Source of the DNA: Parabacteroides sp.
Lineage (GTDB): Bacteria > Bacteroidota > Bacteroidia > Bacteroidales > Tannerellaceae
DNA length: 51,587 bases
Direction: 5' to 3'
Assembly: GCA_020026285.1 (NCBI GenBank)
Contig: JAHHQS010000006.1
Span: 1-51,587 of the forward strand
How positions within the stretch are numbered: position 1 is the stretch's first letter; each line of letters starts with the position of its first letter. This document shows positions 44,001 to 51,587 of this stretch, in pieces. Position numbers and translations under genes: made by a program. Below the pieces are notes generated by a model. It did no database searches, had not been told where the DNA came from, and saw nothing but the letters and a program-made list of their open reading frames with translations.

Positions 44001-44084
44001 TCCTGTCACTTTTTGAAAGTTTTGCGCTATACCTTCTGTTATGGTACACAGAATTAACGCAAGGATTAACAATACTTTGTTCAT
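41049..44084 (-). CDS. susC: SusC/RagA-family TonB-dependent transporter
   Basis: An outer-membrane TonB-dependent importer of 1011 residues. After the signal (MNKVLLILALILCTITEGIAQ) comes a carboxypeptidase-regulatory-like domain (VTGTVSDKQGTVPGVNVVNL). A TonB-box-like EVVAIGYGTSTKKDLTGAV precedes the plug, which has LPGVNVGMSSSAGGTPSFSIRG, SPLLVVDGIIGG and ILKDASSTAVYGSRAANGVIL in part, the SusC signature. The barrel ends in GLNVSF with terminal Phe. It lacks the N-terminal STN domain, so it is not itself coupled to an anti-sigma factor; control comes from the hybrid regulator at 47504-51475. A -7 element at 44121-44128 indicates a promoter of its own. Confidence 0.97.
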   Translation of the reverse strand: MNKVLLILALILCTITEGIAQNFQKVTGTVSDKQGTVPGVNVVNLRTKSGTITDGEGNFSIEATKGDMIQFSYIGMETIEMKALKNVLNVKMHESALALQEVVAIGYGTSTKKDLTGAVASIKLEDSPTMQMPNTNILENLKGQLPGVNVGMSSSAGGTPSFSIRGQNSINAGNSPLLVVDGIIGGSFSDLNPQDIASVDILKDASSTAVYGSRAANGVILVTTKRGKTDKPQLNFNMNIGVQSWTRKPELMSGEQSIQFEIDKRKATGLTGADLDPKNFMIAKEYDAYQSGAEINWFDETTRNALTQSYQLSISGANDKFNYYVSGNYLNQEGVMIGDDFQRASILAKMEANLTDYIKAGININGTHKDYSGVGPSMYRATYSSPWGFMNSTFSGYENWIERYPAGNTSWTNPMWEAYAIDDKDIYNNASLKGFLDIRLPWIEGLSWKLNASYNIGTHQTARFAHEEHYVNTLIEADLMNPSQFLYEANGSSNQSNSHSWLINQILNYNHTFGEHKIDFTFMSERQRGHSDFANMSAKDFTEAGTTILGYNSLEMGKQDNRGINTGKSYNSALAYMLRANYVWRNRYHASASFRRDGSSVFAEGHKYGNFFSGALAWTLSEENFMKKIDWISYLKLRLSYGENGNPSIGSFQTFPKIGFGGYIFDKEYAKTAYQNSLANKNLGWERTKAFNVGLDFGVFSDRLTGNVEYYNSKTNDLLVSRRLPNTSGYSSILDNMGEVANWGLEIGLHSRNIENKEFSWTTDLSFWMNRNKINHLYGIDNDGDGVEEDDLSNGWFIGKSLGAIYNYQTDGIVQESDKEYMEQYKMAPGDVKIVDLNGDGKIDPDDRTIIGYTKPNFTMNMRNTLNYRNFMLSFSLDWLAGGGKNHYLLAENKKGMNPSTMPSNVWLSKQYWTPEHPVNDIPRPEFNNTYGVGFYQSRAFLRLQDVTLSYNFDKKLLSNTKFINNVRLFVSGKNLLTFTKWDGLDPEAGQKIGEGSPSFKTFSVGLNVSF

Positions 44085-44120
44085 AGCATTATGAATTAAA
44101 ATTTATAAAAGTTACATCTG

Positions 44121-44128
44121 CAAATTTA
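44121..44128 (-). promoter_or_regulatory. Putative -7 element of susC
   Basis: TAAATTTG on the minus strand matches TAnnTTTG and lies 36 bases before the susC start. A -33 TTG was not found, which fits a regulated promoter that needs an activator. Confidence 0.5.
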
Positions 44129-44317
44129 TTCCTTGTTAGAGCCTGTATATAGAATGAAATACTTATGCATCTAAAACTAATTCATTAAAAGAGTAACACA
44201 AATTAATAATCATGGCAATAGCATAATTAGTCAAAATACTTTGTTTCAAGTATTTAACTAAAAACAATCATATTAACCGATATTTTTACCGAATTGGCAC
44301 TTTGTAAAAAATGACGA

Positions 44318-47300
44318 TTACTTTTTATTCAAAATATTATCAAAAATTTGTGTCAACAGAGGAGTCGTATCTAAAAATCCGTTTAGTTTGAGAGAGCATA
44401 TCACCCAGCTTCCTTGACCTTCTTTCTTTTCCCCAAGAATAATCTTTTGATGAGATGTTAATACAGGAGTGAAACCTTCAGCTGTTATTTGTTGAAAAGA
44501 ATATCGCTTAGGTATACTATCAACAGAAGAATAGCTATATTTCAAATCTGTCGAATTACTTCCTTTAACCCAACGATGATCCGGATTTCGAAAAACAATC
44601 CAACGATGATCCTCCTTTTTATTAACTTCTATTTCCGGCATAAAGTCTGTCAAAGCCTCTATGGCATCATTTAAAACAACCACTCTTGCTCCTTTGGAAA
44701 CAGTCTCCTTTAATTCTGCAGCTTTATCTATAAGCTGTTTTCCATCTGTCACCAAAATCACTTCATGAGCATAAAACTTCCCTTGTTTTCTGATGTTACT
44801 TTCTTTTATATTAAAGACCTTACAGATCGCTTTAGAATCATCATCATTACCTAACAAATAAACTGACACATCATTATTGCTTTTCACTGAAGGATAAAGA
44901 GAACAATCAACACAATCATCATGTAAAATCTCTCCTTTTTTATTGAATAATCCTACTCGTAAAGACAATCTGGAACGTTTTTTCACTTTTGGCATTTCAA
45001 CAGGAAGCAATCCTTGAAAACGACTTCCTTCAGAGACCGTTGGTACATGAGCATTACATGTTCCTGAATCTATCACTCTACCATCCAATTCTAAAGTATA
45101 TTTCAATACAGCTTCAGGGGTTTCCTGTGTATCATTACATATCCATACTTGAAAAGGATATTTATCACCTGAGAAAAAGCGACTTCTTTCTGTTTCGATC
45201 TGTACCGCAAGAGGAGTTAGTGCATCTCGATATTCAAACCAGGCCTTTTTGGGAGTTCGTTCACAATCCATAATTGCTTTCATCCAGCAATTCGGCCATG
45301 CATCAATGAACAAATGAACCGCAAAAGAATTCATACGCGGCATTCTACGATAAGCTCTAGCAACTTTTTTCACGCCCCATGCCTGATGTTCCTGACTTTC
45401 ATTCACCCAGTCTTTCATATTGGTCTGAGTTTCAAACCAGTCCCAATGTTTCCCATAAGTCTGTTCTCCTTGATGTTTACCTCTCATATGTCGAGGAGTC
45501 CAGGTACCGTCTGCTTCTTTCTGCTTCCATTCGTCAGGATACCGACGAATCATTAAATCAACAGGATCGAGTCCTTCTGCTCCAAATTCTCCGCATCCAT
45601 ACATCCAACCTTTACTGATTGGCATCCAGCCTCCTCGACACATAACAGGAAGTTCTATACCATGTCCATCATACCATATATTATAACAATGATTATCAGG
45701 GAAACCATTACTAGGAGCTTGATAGTCACCGTCAATATATTTTATGGCACGTTCAGGATTCTGATTATGAACAACAATATCTAAAGCATCAAATAACTGT
45801 TCATAAGCATAACGGCTTATAGCATGAGCCTTGGCTTCTGCCATAGGTTCATTCATATAAGTCATCATTATTACAGATGGATGATTTCGTAATACTCTCT
45901 CGATATTATCAGCTTGTTTTAATATTTCTGTGTATTGCTTCTGATTCAGATAAGCAAACATAGGCAAATCAGCCTGCATCATTATACCCAATTTATCCGC
46001 ATATTCATAAACCTCTTTCTGAACAATACGCTGAGTTGTACGGATAAAATTCATGTTTGTAAGTTTTGTCAATAACAAATCATCTATCAATTGTTCCCAG
46101 TCGTGCGACATGACATCCTTTTGCAAGAATCCCATTGTATTAGTTCCACGAAGACGTATCTCATTACTATTTAAATACATACGGCCTTTAGGTATACTTG
46201 TTTCGGAGATAACAAACTCTCGCATACCAAATTGACATTTCTGATTGTCTAAAAGAGTTTTTCTATCCTTATTAAGAAGAGATACCTGCATTTGATATAA
46301 CCAGGGGGTATCTGGATTCCAAAGACGCAGATGCTCTTTTGGAATCTGAATCAAGGTTTTATTTAAAACCCGACCTCCTTCTACCCGAATTTCTTTTTGC
46401 TTCTCTTTTGTAATGACAGCCTTAAAATTCTGTCCAAACAGACTATATTCAAGAATGAAATCGTCCGCTTTTTCTCCATTATCCAATTCTATTTCAGTCC
46501 ATAATTCTACAGCAGATTCTTTAATTAACGGACGACAATAAATGTCTGCGATGTAAGGAGTACTTCTTGATTCAATATATAGATCTTGATAAATACCATA
46601 ACCGGCAGGACAACAAGTCCAGCCTGTAAAAGGATCATCCCATCCAGGCGAATTACTTGCAGCAAATTTATGCCCCCAATAACGAGGAGTACCCTCGCCT
46701 CCTAATAAAGAGTAATCATTACGAAGTTTAATCAATAATACATTCTTACCAGGATGAGCATATTTTGTGATATTAAATTCGAATTCATCCAGCATTCCTT
46801 CATGGTATCCTACATGATGACCATTTATATAAGCATCTGTATAATAATCAGCGCCATTAAAATGTAACATCAGAGCTGGATTTTTAAAATAATCTTCGGG
46901 GATGTTGATTTCTGTACGATACCAGGCAGTAGATATCCCTTGTGGTCCATGATAATAAGGAATATTTACCGTATCCCAATCACCTTCACCAGTTAATAAA
47001 CGATTAAAATCCTTGCAATCTTCAGTTTGTTCATATCTGAACTGCATTTTATCGATAGATAATCGATGACGAATCTCATGTATTGGAGGTACTAAATTCT
47101 TTAGAAATGGTTTATAATGTTCTTTTAGAGAATTTAAAGCCAAGTTCATTTCCTTCTTATTCTCTATATGTTTGGCAGGCTGAAATTGATTCAATTTATT
47201 ACCAGACCATTTCAAAAGGCAACTGTCAGACAACAAGACAGGCTGAATTGTTTCCATCGGACGATTCAAATGCACCTGTTGTCCATGTTCGGCAATAGCA

Positions 47301-47407
47301 ATATAAAAATCCTTTTCGTCCTGATTGTCCTGAGCCTTAGTTACCAGAGCTGTACAAAATGATGTTACAACTATTAATCCATAATAATAAATACTTTTGT
47401 TTGGCAT
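44318..47407 (-). CDS. Large GH2-family glycoside hydrolase
   Basis: A 1029-residue secreted glycosidase of family 2 (beta-galactosidase, beta-mannosidase and beta-glucuronidase family). A signal peptide (YYGLIVVTSFCTALVTKAQ) is followed by about 90 residues of unknown nature, then a sugar-binding domain (AWYRTEINIPEDYF, LMLHFNGADYYTDAYINGHHVG). An Ig-like domain and the TIM barrel follow, with acid/base E520 in MMTYMNEPM and nucleophile E607 in YGCGEFGAEG. The last 200 residues contain a Rossmann-like segment (VYLLGNDDDSKAICKVF, EVILVTDGKQLIDKAAEL). It sits between the regulator and susC, with a -7 element ahead. The sugar specificity is not evident. Confidence 0.85.
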   Translation of the reverse strand: MPNKSIYYYGLIVVTSFCTALVTKAQDNQDEKDFYIAIAEHGQQVHLNRPMETIQPVLLSDSCLLKWSGNKLNQFQPAKHIENKKEMNLALNSLKEHYKPFLKNLVPPIHEIRHRLSIDKMQFRYEQTEDCKDFNRLLTGEGDWDTVNIPYYHGPQGISTAWYRTEINIPEDYFKNPALMLHFNGADYYTDAYINGHHVGYHEGMLDEFEFNITKYAHPGKNVLLIKLRNDYSLLGGEGTPRYWGHKFAASNSPGWDDPFTGWTCCPAGYGIYQDLYIESRSTPYIADIYCRPLIKESAVELWTEIELDNGEKADDFILEYSLFGQNFKAVITKEKQKEIRVEGGRVLNKTLIQIPKEHLRLWNPDTPWLYQMQVSLLNKDRKTLLDNQKCQFGMREFVISETSIPKGRMYLNSNEIRLRGTNTMGFLQKDVMSHDWEQLIDDLLLTKLTNMNFIRTTQRIVQKEVYEYADKLGIMMQADLPMFAYLNQKQYTEILKQADNIERVLRNHPSVIMMTYMNEPMAEAKAHAISRYAYEQLFDALDIVVHNQNPERAIKYIDGDYQAPSNGFPDNHCYNIWYDGHGIELPVMCRGGWMPISKGWMYGCGEFGAEGLDPVDLMIRRYPDEWKQKEADGTWTPRHMRGKHQGEQTYGKHWDWFETQTNMKDWVNESQEHQAWGVKKVARAYRRMPRMNSFAVHLFIDAWPNCWMKAIMDCERTPKKAWFEYRDALTPLAVQIETERSRFFSGDKYPFQVWICNDTQETPEAVLKYTLELDGRVIDSGTCNAHVPTVSEGSRFQGLLPVEMPKVKKRSRLSLRVGLFNKKGEILHDDCVDCSLYPSVKSNNDVSVYLLGNDDDSKAICKVFNIKESNIRKQGKFYAHEVILVTDGKQLIDKAAELKETVSKGARVVVLNDAIEALTDFMPEIEVNKKEDHRWIVFRNPDHRWVKGSNSTDLKYSYSSVDSIPKRYSFQQITAEGFTPVLTSHQKIILGEKKEGQGSWVICSLKLNGFLDTTPLLTQIFDNILNKK

Positions 47408-47433
47408 AATATCAGATATGTTTTGTTATATGC

Positions 47434-47441
47434 CAAAAGTA
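47434..47441 (-). promoter_or_regulatory. Putative -7 element of the GH2 gene
   Basis: TACTTTTG on the minus strand matches TAnnTTTG and lies 26 bases before the GH2 start. No TTG at -33 was found. Confidence 0.45.
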
Positions 47442-47503
47442 CAGCTCTCAGATACTTTATTTTTAGAATAATTTATTATGAGACTAATATATATTCATCA
47501 TAT

Positions 47504-50500
47504 TTATAGCACAGATTCTTCTTCCCTATCTGTTTTTTCTAGATATTCAGAAGGTAACACCCCGAATTGTTTTTTAAAACATTTTGTAAAATAAGAAGGG
47601 TTATTAAAACCTACACTGTATAAGACTTCCGTTACCATGTATTTTTTACTCCGTAACATAGCAGCAGCACAGTTTAGGCGATAAGTACGAATATATTGAT
47701 TTGGGGACATATCAGTAAGAGCTTTTAACTTACGATAAAGTTGTTCCTGAGTCATATCCAAATTTTCTGCAAGTTCTTTTACAGACAGATCCGGCTTGTC
47801 TTTATTTTGATCTATGGCCGTATTTACTTTTTGCAGGAATTTATCCTCTAAAGAATCATTTTCCTCTTCAATCACAACAGGTGTAGCTATTTGATATTTA
47901 TATTTCAGTAATCTCCTACTATGTATCAAATTAGAGACTTTAGCTAATAACAACTGAGAATTAAAAGGTTTTTGTTCGAATAAATCCACACCTGCCTTCC
48001 AGCATTCTATTCGGCTTTCCACTGAATCCTTTGCAGAAAGGATGATAAATGGAATATGCGATGTCCGCATGTTTCCTTTTATATATTTACAGAACTCCAG
48101 ACCGTTCATATCAGCCATGACCAAATCAGATATAATAATATCTGGTAAATCTTCCTCTACTACTAAAATCGCCTGTTTGCCATTTTCTGCTTCTCGAATC
48201 TGATAATAGGGAGATAATAAATGTTTCAAATAATTTCTCATTTCCTTATTATCATCCACAATCAATATTCGTATAAAATTATTCTTATCTACACCCAAAG
48301 ACTGATTATTCTCTTTTTCCGGCGAATTCATTTGATTGTCATCTATCACATGTATTTCGGCAGGTAATATGATATTAAAAGTAGAGCCTTTGCCCAGTTC
48401 ACTTTCTACATGAATTTCCCCACCTAATAAATCCACATAATGTTTGACTAGATACAAACCTATTCCTGTACCACGATTATCGTGAGAAATACGATAATAA
48501 CGATTAAATATGTTTTGCAAACTTTCTTGTGGAATTCCTTCACCTGTATCTTTTATATTTAACTCTAAAGAGTTGTCTTTTATATCATAGCTTACAATAA
48601 TTTTTCCACCTTCAGGTGTATATTTGATCGCATTTGAAATCAAATTTTCCACAATAGATTCTAACTTATCACGATCCGTTTTCATAATAGTGATTCCATC
48701 ATTAGGATTAGGGAATAAGACATCAAAACATATTCCTTGTTTTTCAGCATATTCCTTAAAAGGCATTATAATTTCATAGAGAATCTGTCGAATCGGATAT
48801 AAATCTAAAGAGAGATCCGAATTTTCTTCGGTATTTCGATAATTTAATATCTTATTAATCTTTGAAAGCAATAAATTCCCATTACCAATCATCGACTGAA
48901 GTCGTTCATGAAAAACTACTGGCATTTCAGGATGTGTCAACAATTCAGATAAAGGTGAAAGAAGAAGTGTTAACGGCGTTTTCAAATCATGAGAGATATT
49001 GGTAAAAAAACGTACTTTTTGAATATAAATTTCCTCCTCTTTTTCTTTCTGTATATCTTGCAGATGTTTATTATAACGCTTTAAATAACGTTTTCGAAAA
49101 TAAGCGATACTACATAAAACTAACAACAATATTAATATACAATATACAGTTATAGCATAAGTAGTTTTCCACCAAAATTCATTTTTAATGATTATCAAAA
49201 CATGCTCGTTAGAAAGATTCTCAGGAGAATTTAAGCGTACATGAAATTTATAATTTCCAGGAGGCAAATTACGATACTCTGCTAAAGAACTGTTATTATC
49301 TGTTTGACTCCAATAATTTTCCAGACCTTCCATCTTGTAATACAAGATATTTTTACTCTGAACGAGAGATGATAATGATGAGAGTAAAAAGCTGATATTA
49401 TGCTTTCCTGCAGGAAGGAATAAAGTATCTACATAATTAACAGCCTTATTAATCAAATGTTTATTATCAGAATTCACACTAACCGGAGTGATTAATTCCC
49501 CATTTACTTTCAAAGAACGAATAATTGGCAGTCCTCTATTTTTAACCTTCTTTAGAATCTCTGCTTCAAAAGAGATAACCCCATCTGATGTTGCAAGTAA
49601 AATATTATTATCCAAATATTTCATGCCATAAACAAATAAATCTGTTAGATAAGAAGTCACAAAATCATGAAGAGGATCAAAAATAAGTAATCCATCATAA
49701 GAACAGAGATATAGAGATTCATCCGAATATTTTTTTATATCTGTTATATAATACCCATCCAATTGAGATATACTATGAATTCCACTATCTAATTTATCTT
49801 TATCCAAATATGATAATCCACTTGTTGATGAAATCCAGATACGCTTACCATCTTGAAAGAAAGATGTTTCCTGCATCAAATGCATCAAATTATTATTATT
49901 GACTTTATAATTACCTAAAATTTGCATTTCATAATCTTCAGTCAACAAAAAATGAAACAATCCTTCATTGAAGGTAGCCATCCAATAACCATTTCCTTCG
50001 TTATCTTTCTCAATTTTTCGAACATTAAATGGAGATAACTTCTTTTTAGAACCATCAGCAACCTTTATATTTCGGATACTCTTATCTTTTTCATTATAAA
50101 TCCATAATCCACTCTTTCTACATCCTATAAACAGTTCCCCTTCCCGATATCTAGATATAGAATGAATAAAGTCTTTTTCCAACTCAGGTACAGATAAAGG
50201 AAGATATTTTTTTTCTTCCATATCGTATAGACGGAGACCATCATTCCATGTTCCTACATATACAAATGATGCTGATAATGAATCAGTAAACAATGACAAA
50301 ATAGAAGAATAGCTTTTATCTATTTCCTTTATTTTTTGCTCCTCCAAATTATAAAACCACAAACCTCCATTTTGTGTTCCAAATAAAATATCAGAACTAA
50401 AACGATTCTGGCAAATATTCCATACTACATTCGCAAAACGATCAGATTCTTTATTTATATTTTTGGTCTGTTTATATAAAGGGGCAGAAAAAGAGAATCG

Positions 50501-51475
50501 TATTACACCATCCATCCAAGTTCCCAACCAAAGGTTTTGATCCATATCACTTTTTAAAGAGATAATATGTATTGATTCATCTTGATTATGCTCCATAATC
50601 GTCTCATAATCTTTATTTTTCAAATCTATCTTGATTAAATCTCGATTATTAGATATAGCATATATATTATCTTTTATTCGTGTCATTGATTCAATCAGCC
50701 CTAAATTAGAACCAACATGTTGAGTTAACTTCCACTCTTCATCAATCAGATTAAAAACATAAATTCCATGATTTGTTCCACACCATATTTCTTTCGGAGA
50801 TATTATCAGGAAAGACTGAATCGTGTTCGCAGATAATGAAACATCCTTCTTTTCTACAATAAAAGTATTCTCAGAATGACGTACAGATATTAATCTGTTC
50901 GAATTACAAGAAACAAATAAAGTCCCATTCATTTCAGCTAACTCATTAATATTTTGAAATGAATATGGAACCTCTTGAAAATCATTTATATCAATATTGG
51001 ATGTCAAAAGTTTCCTAAAATCCTCAACATACCACAAATGCCCAGACGCACAACCAATCCAGACTTCTCCAGAAGAGGTTTTCAACAATGCACTGATATT
51101 TTGTCCGCCAGGTAACTCCTGATTCTTTAATATCGGATATATATTGTTCATCAATTTATCAAAAACAAAGAGACCTTTATCCCTTGAACCGATCAGCAAA
51201 TGTGAATCATCCAAATTGATTATTACTTCTAGATTGTTCGTAAAATCGGAAGTATTTTGAATGTTGAAATTTTGAAAGATATTTCCATCAAAAATAGACA
51301 ATCCTTTTCCCGTACAAAAATAGATATACCCCTCGGAGTCCGGTTCTATACAATCAACCGTATTAGAGGCTAATCCATCCAATTGTCTGAATCTATCTTT
51401 ACGTATAAATTCGTTCATTGAAAAGACTTGAATATTTATCAGAAATAGAAATATTATTGAGAGGATGTTTTTCAT
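47504..51475 (-). CDS. Hybrid two-component system regulator (HTCS)
   Basis: A 1323-residue one-protein sensor and activator that controls the neighbouring glycan-use genes. Order: signal sequence (1-19); two seven-bladed propellers of Reg_prop repeats in the periplasm (about 25-650); Y_Y_Y domain (about 690-765); membrane helix (771-792); HisKA with H829 in FFTNISHDLKTPLT; HATPase with N944/N948 (ENLISNAIKYTPEGG) and GEGIP, GTGIGLYLVK; receiver with D1074/D1075, phospho-acceptor D1117 and K1169; AraC-type DNA-binding domain (about 1226-1320, YRLNCAAAMLRS and VGFNNPSYFTKCFKKQFG). All catalytic residues are intact. The ligand is normally an oligosaccharide made by the locus enzymes. Confidence 0.96.
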   Translation of the reverse strand: MKNILSIIFLFLINIQVFSMNEFIRKDRFRQLDGLASNTVDCIEPDSEGYIYFCTGKGLSIFDGNIFQNFNIQNTSDFTNNLEVIINLDDSHLLIGSRDKGLFVFDKLMNNIYPILKNQELPGGQNISALLKTSSGEVWIGCASGHLWYVEDFRKLLTSNIDINDFQEVPYSFQNINELAEMNGTLFVSCNSNRLISVRHSENTFIVEKKDVSLSANTIQSFLIISPKEIWCGTNHGIYVFNLIDEEWKLTQHVGSNLGLIESMTRIKDNIYAISNNRDLIKIDLKNKDYETIMEHNQDESIHIISLKSDMDQNLWLGTWMDGVIRFSFSAPLYKQTKNINKESDRFANVVWNICQNRFSSDILFGTQNGGLWFYNLEEQKIKEIDKSYSSILSLFTDSLSASFVYVGTWNDGLRLYDMEEKKYLPLSVPELEKDFIHSISRYREGELFIGCRKSGLWIYNEKDKSIRNIKVADGSKKKLSPFNVRKIEKDNEGNGYWMATFNEGLFHFLLTEDYEMQILGNYKVNNNNLMHLMQETSFFQDGKRIWISSTSGLSYLDKDKLDSGIHSISQLDGYYITDIKKYSDESLYLCSYDGLLIFDPLHDFVTSYLTDLFVYGMKYLDNNILLATSDGVISFEAEILKKVKNRGLPIIRSLKVNGELITPVSVNSDNKHLINKAVNYVDTLFLPAGKHNISFLLSSLSSLVQSKNILYYKMEGLENYWSQTDNNSSLAEYRNLPPGNYKFHVRLNSPENLSNEHVLIIIKNEFWWKTTYAITVYCILILLLVLCSIAYFRKRYLKRYNKHLQDIQKEKEEEIYIQKVRFFTNISHDLKTPLTLLLSPLSELLTHPEMPVVFHERLQSMIGNGNLLLSKINKILNYRNTEENSDLSLDLYPIRQILYEIIMPFKEYAEKQGICFDVLFPNPNDGITIMKTDRDKLESIVENLISNAIKYTPEGGKIIVSYDIKDNSLELNIKDTGEGIPQESLQNIFNRYYRISHDNRGTGIGLYLVKHYVDLLGGEIHVESELGKGSTFNIILPAEIHVIDDNQMNSPEKENNQSLGVDKNNFIRILIVDDNKEMRNYLKHLLSPYYQIREAENGKQAILVVEEDLPDIIISDLVMADMNGLEFCKYIKGNMRTSHIPFIILSAKDSVESRIECWKAGVDLFEQKPFNSQLLLAKVSNLIHSRRLLKYKYQIATPVVIEEENDSLEDKFLQKVNTAIDQNKDKPDLSVKELAENLDMTQEQLYRKLKALTDMSPNQYIRTYRLNCAAAMLRSKKYMVTEVLYSVGFNNPSYFTKCFKKQFGVLPSEYLEKTDREEESVL

Positions 51476-51587
51476 GTGTTTTTACAGATTTTATCATTAT
51501 CAAATACAGATATATTATATACCTTATATATAACCCTTAATTCCGCAACACTTTTTTATGAACTAATTTTAAAGCACTGAGTGATAG
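51476..51587. other. Region upstream of the HTCS gene
   Basis: AT-rich; contains TATTTG at about 51510-51515 on the minus strand, only a partial -7 match. No gene is seen to the window edge. Confidence 0.3.

Noticed and set aside
44234..44255. Hairpin between the GH2 gene and susC as a terminator
   Set aside because: The 8-bp stem has almost no G-C pairs and only a short T stretch after it, so it is too weak to call.
1..51587. CRISPR arrays, insertion sequences, prophage genes and tRNA genes
   Set aside because: No regularly spaced direct repeats, transposase, integrase or phage proteins were seen, and no cloverleaf apart from the tRNA-like end of tmRNA.

Overview
This window is a chromosomal segment of an anaerobic gut-type Bacteroidales, probably Parabacteroides or a near relative. 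The signs are a SusC/SusD pair with a hybrid two-component regulator, a short primary sigma factor of the Bacteroidetes type, genes without strong Shine-Dalgarno sites, and repeated promoter elements of the form TAnnTTTG. The tmRNA tag reads GENNYALAA, which I recall from Porphyromonas-like Bacteroidales rather than Bacteroides fragilis. The genus cannot be fixed from sequence reading alone.

Region 1 (1-10353) is surface polysaccharide. A truncated family 2 glycosyltransferase enters from the left on the plus strand and meets, at a shared terminator, a tight eight-gene minus-strand operon. From its promoter the operon encodes a Wza-type export lipoprotein, a Wzz/Wzc-type chain-length protein without kinase, a fused cytidylyltransferase/aminotransferase, an ornithine-cyclodeaminase-family enzyme, a Wzx flippase, a LicD transferase, WecB and a family 4 glycosyltransferase. 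The fusion plus LicD suggests that a phospho-amino-alcohol is made, activated with CTP and attached to the glycan.

Region 2 (10425-18245) is housekeeping: a CvfB-like S1 protein, the primary sigma factor, an HtrA/DegP protease, RNase P RNA, a YihY membrane protein, diacylglycerol kinase, tmRNA and a PduO-type cobalamin adenosyltransferase.

Region 3 (18373-34825) is mostly cobalamin. A plus-strand operon carries four two-domain enzymes (CbiH-CbiC, CbiE-CbiT, CbiG-CbiF, CbiJ-CbiD). Together they cover all eight steps from cobalt-precorrin-3 to cobyrinic acid, and a SAM methyltransferase of unknown role follows. A minus-strand operon behind a cobalamin riboswitch carries CbiA, a BtuF-like binding protein, a BtuC-like permease, a BtuD-like ATPase with an extra C-terminal domain, and a ClbS/DfsB-family protein. 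Between the two operons lie a YdjG/YdjI-like pair (zinc-ribbon membrane protein and SPFH protein) and a lone secreted GH20-like protein.

Region 4 (35115-51475) is a polysaccharide utilisation locus on the minus strand: hybrid two-component regulator, large GH2 enzyme, SusC, SusD, a secreted Gfo/Idh/MocA oxidoreductase and a DUF5703 glycosidase-like lipoprotein. The substrate is not identifiable from sequence. No tRNA, rRNA, transposase, phage gene or CRISPR array was seen.
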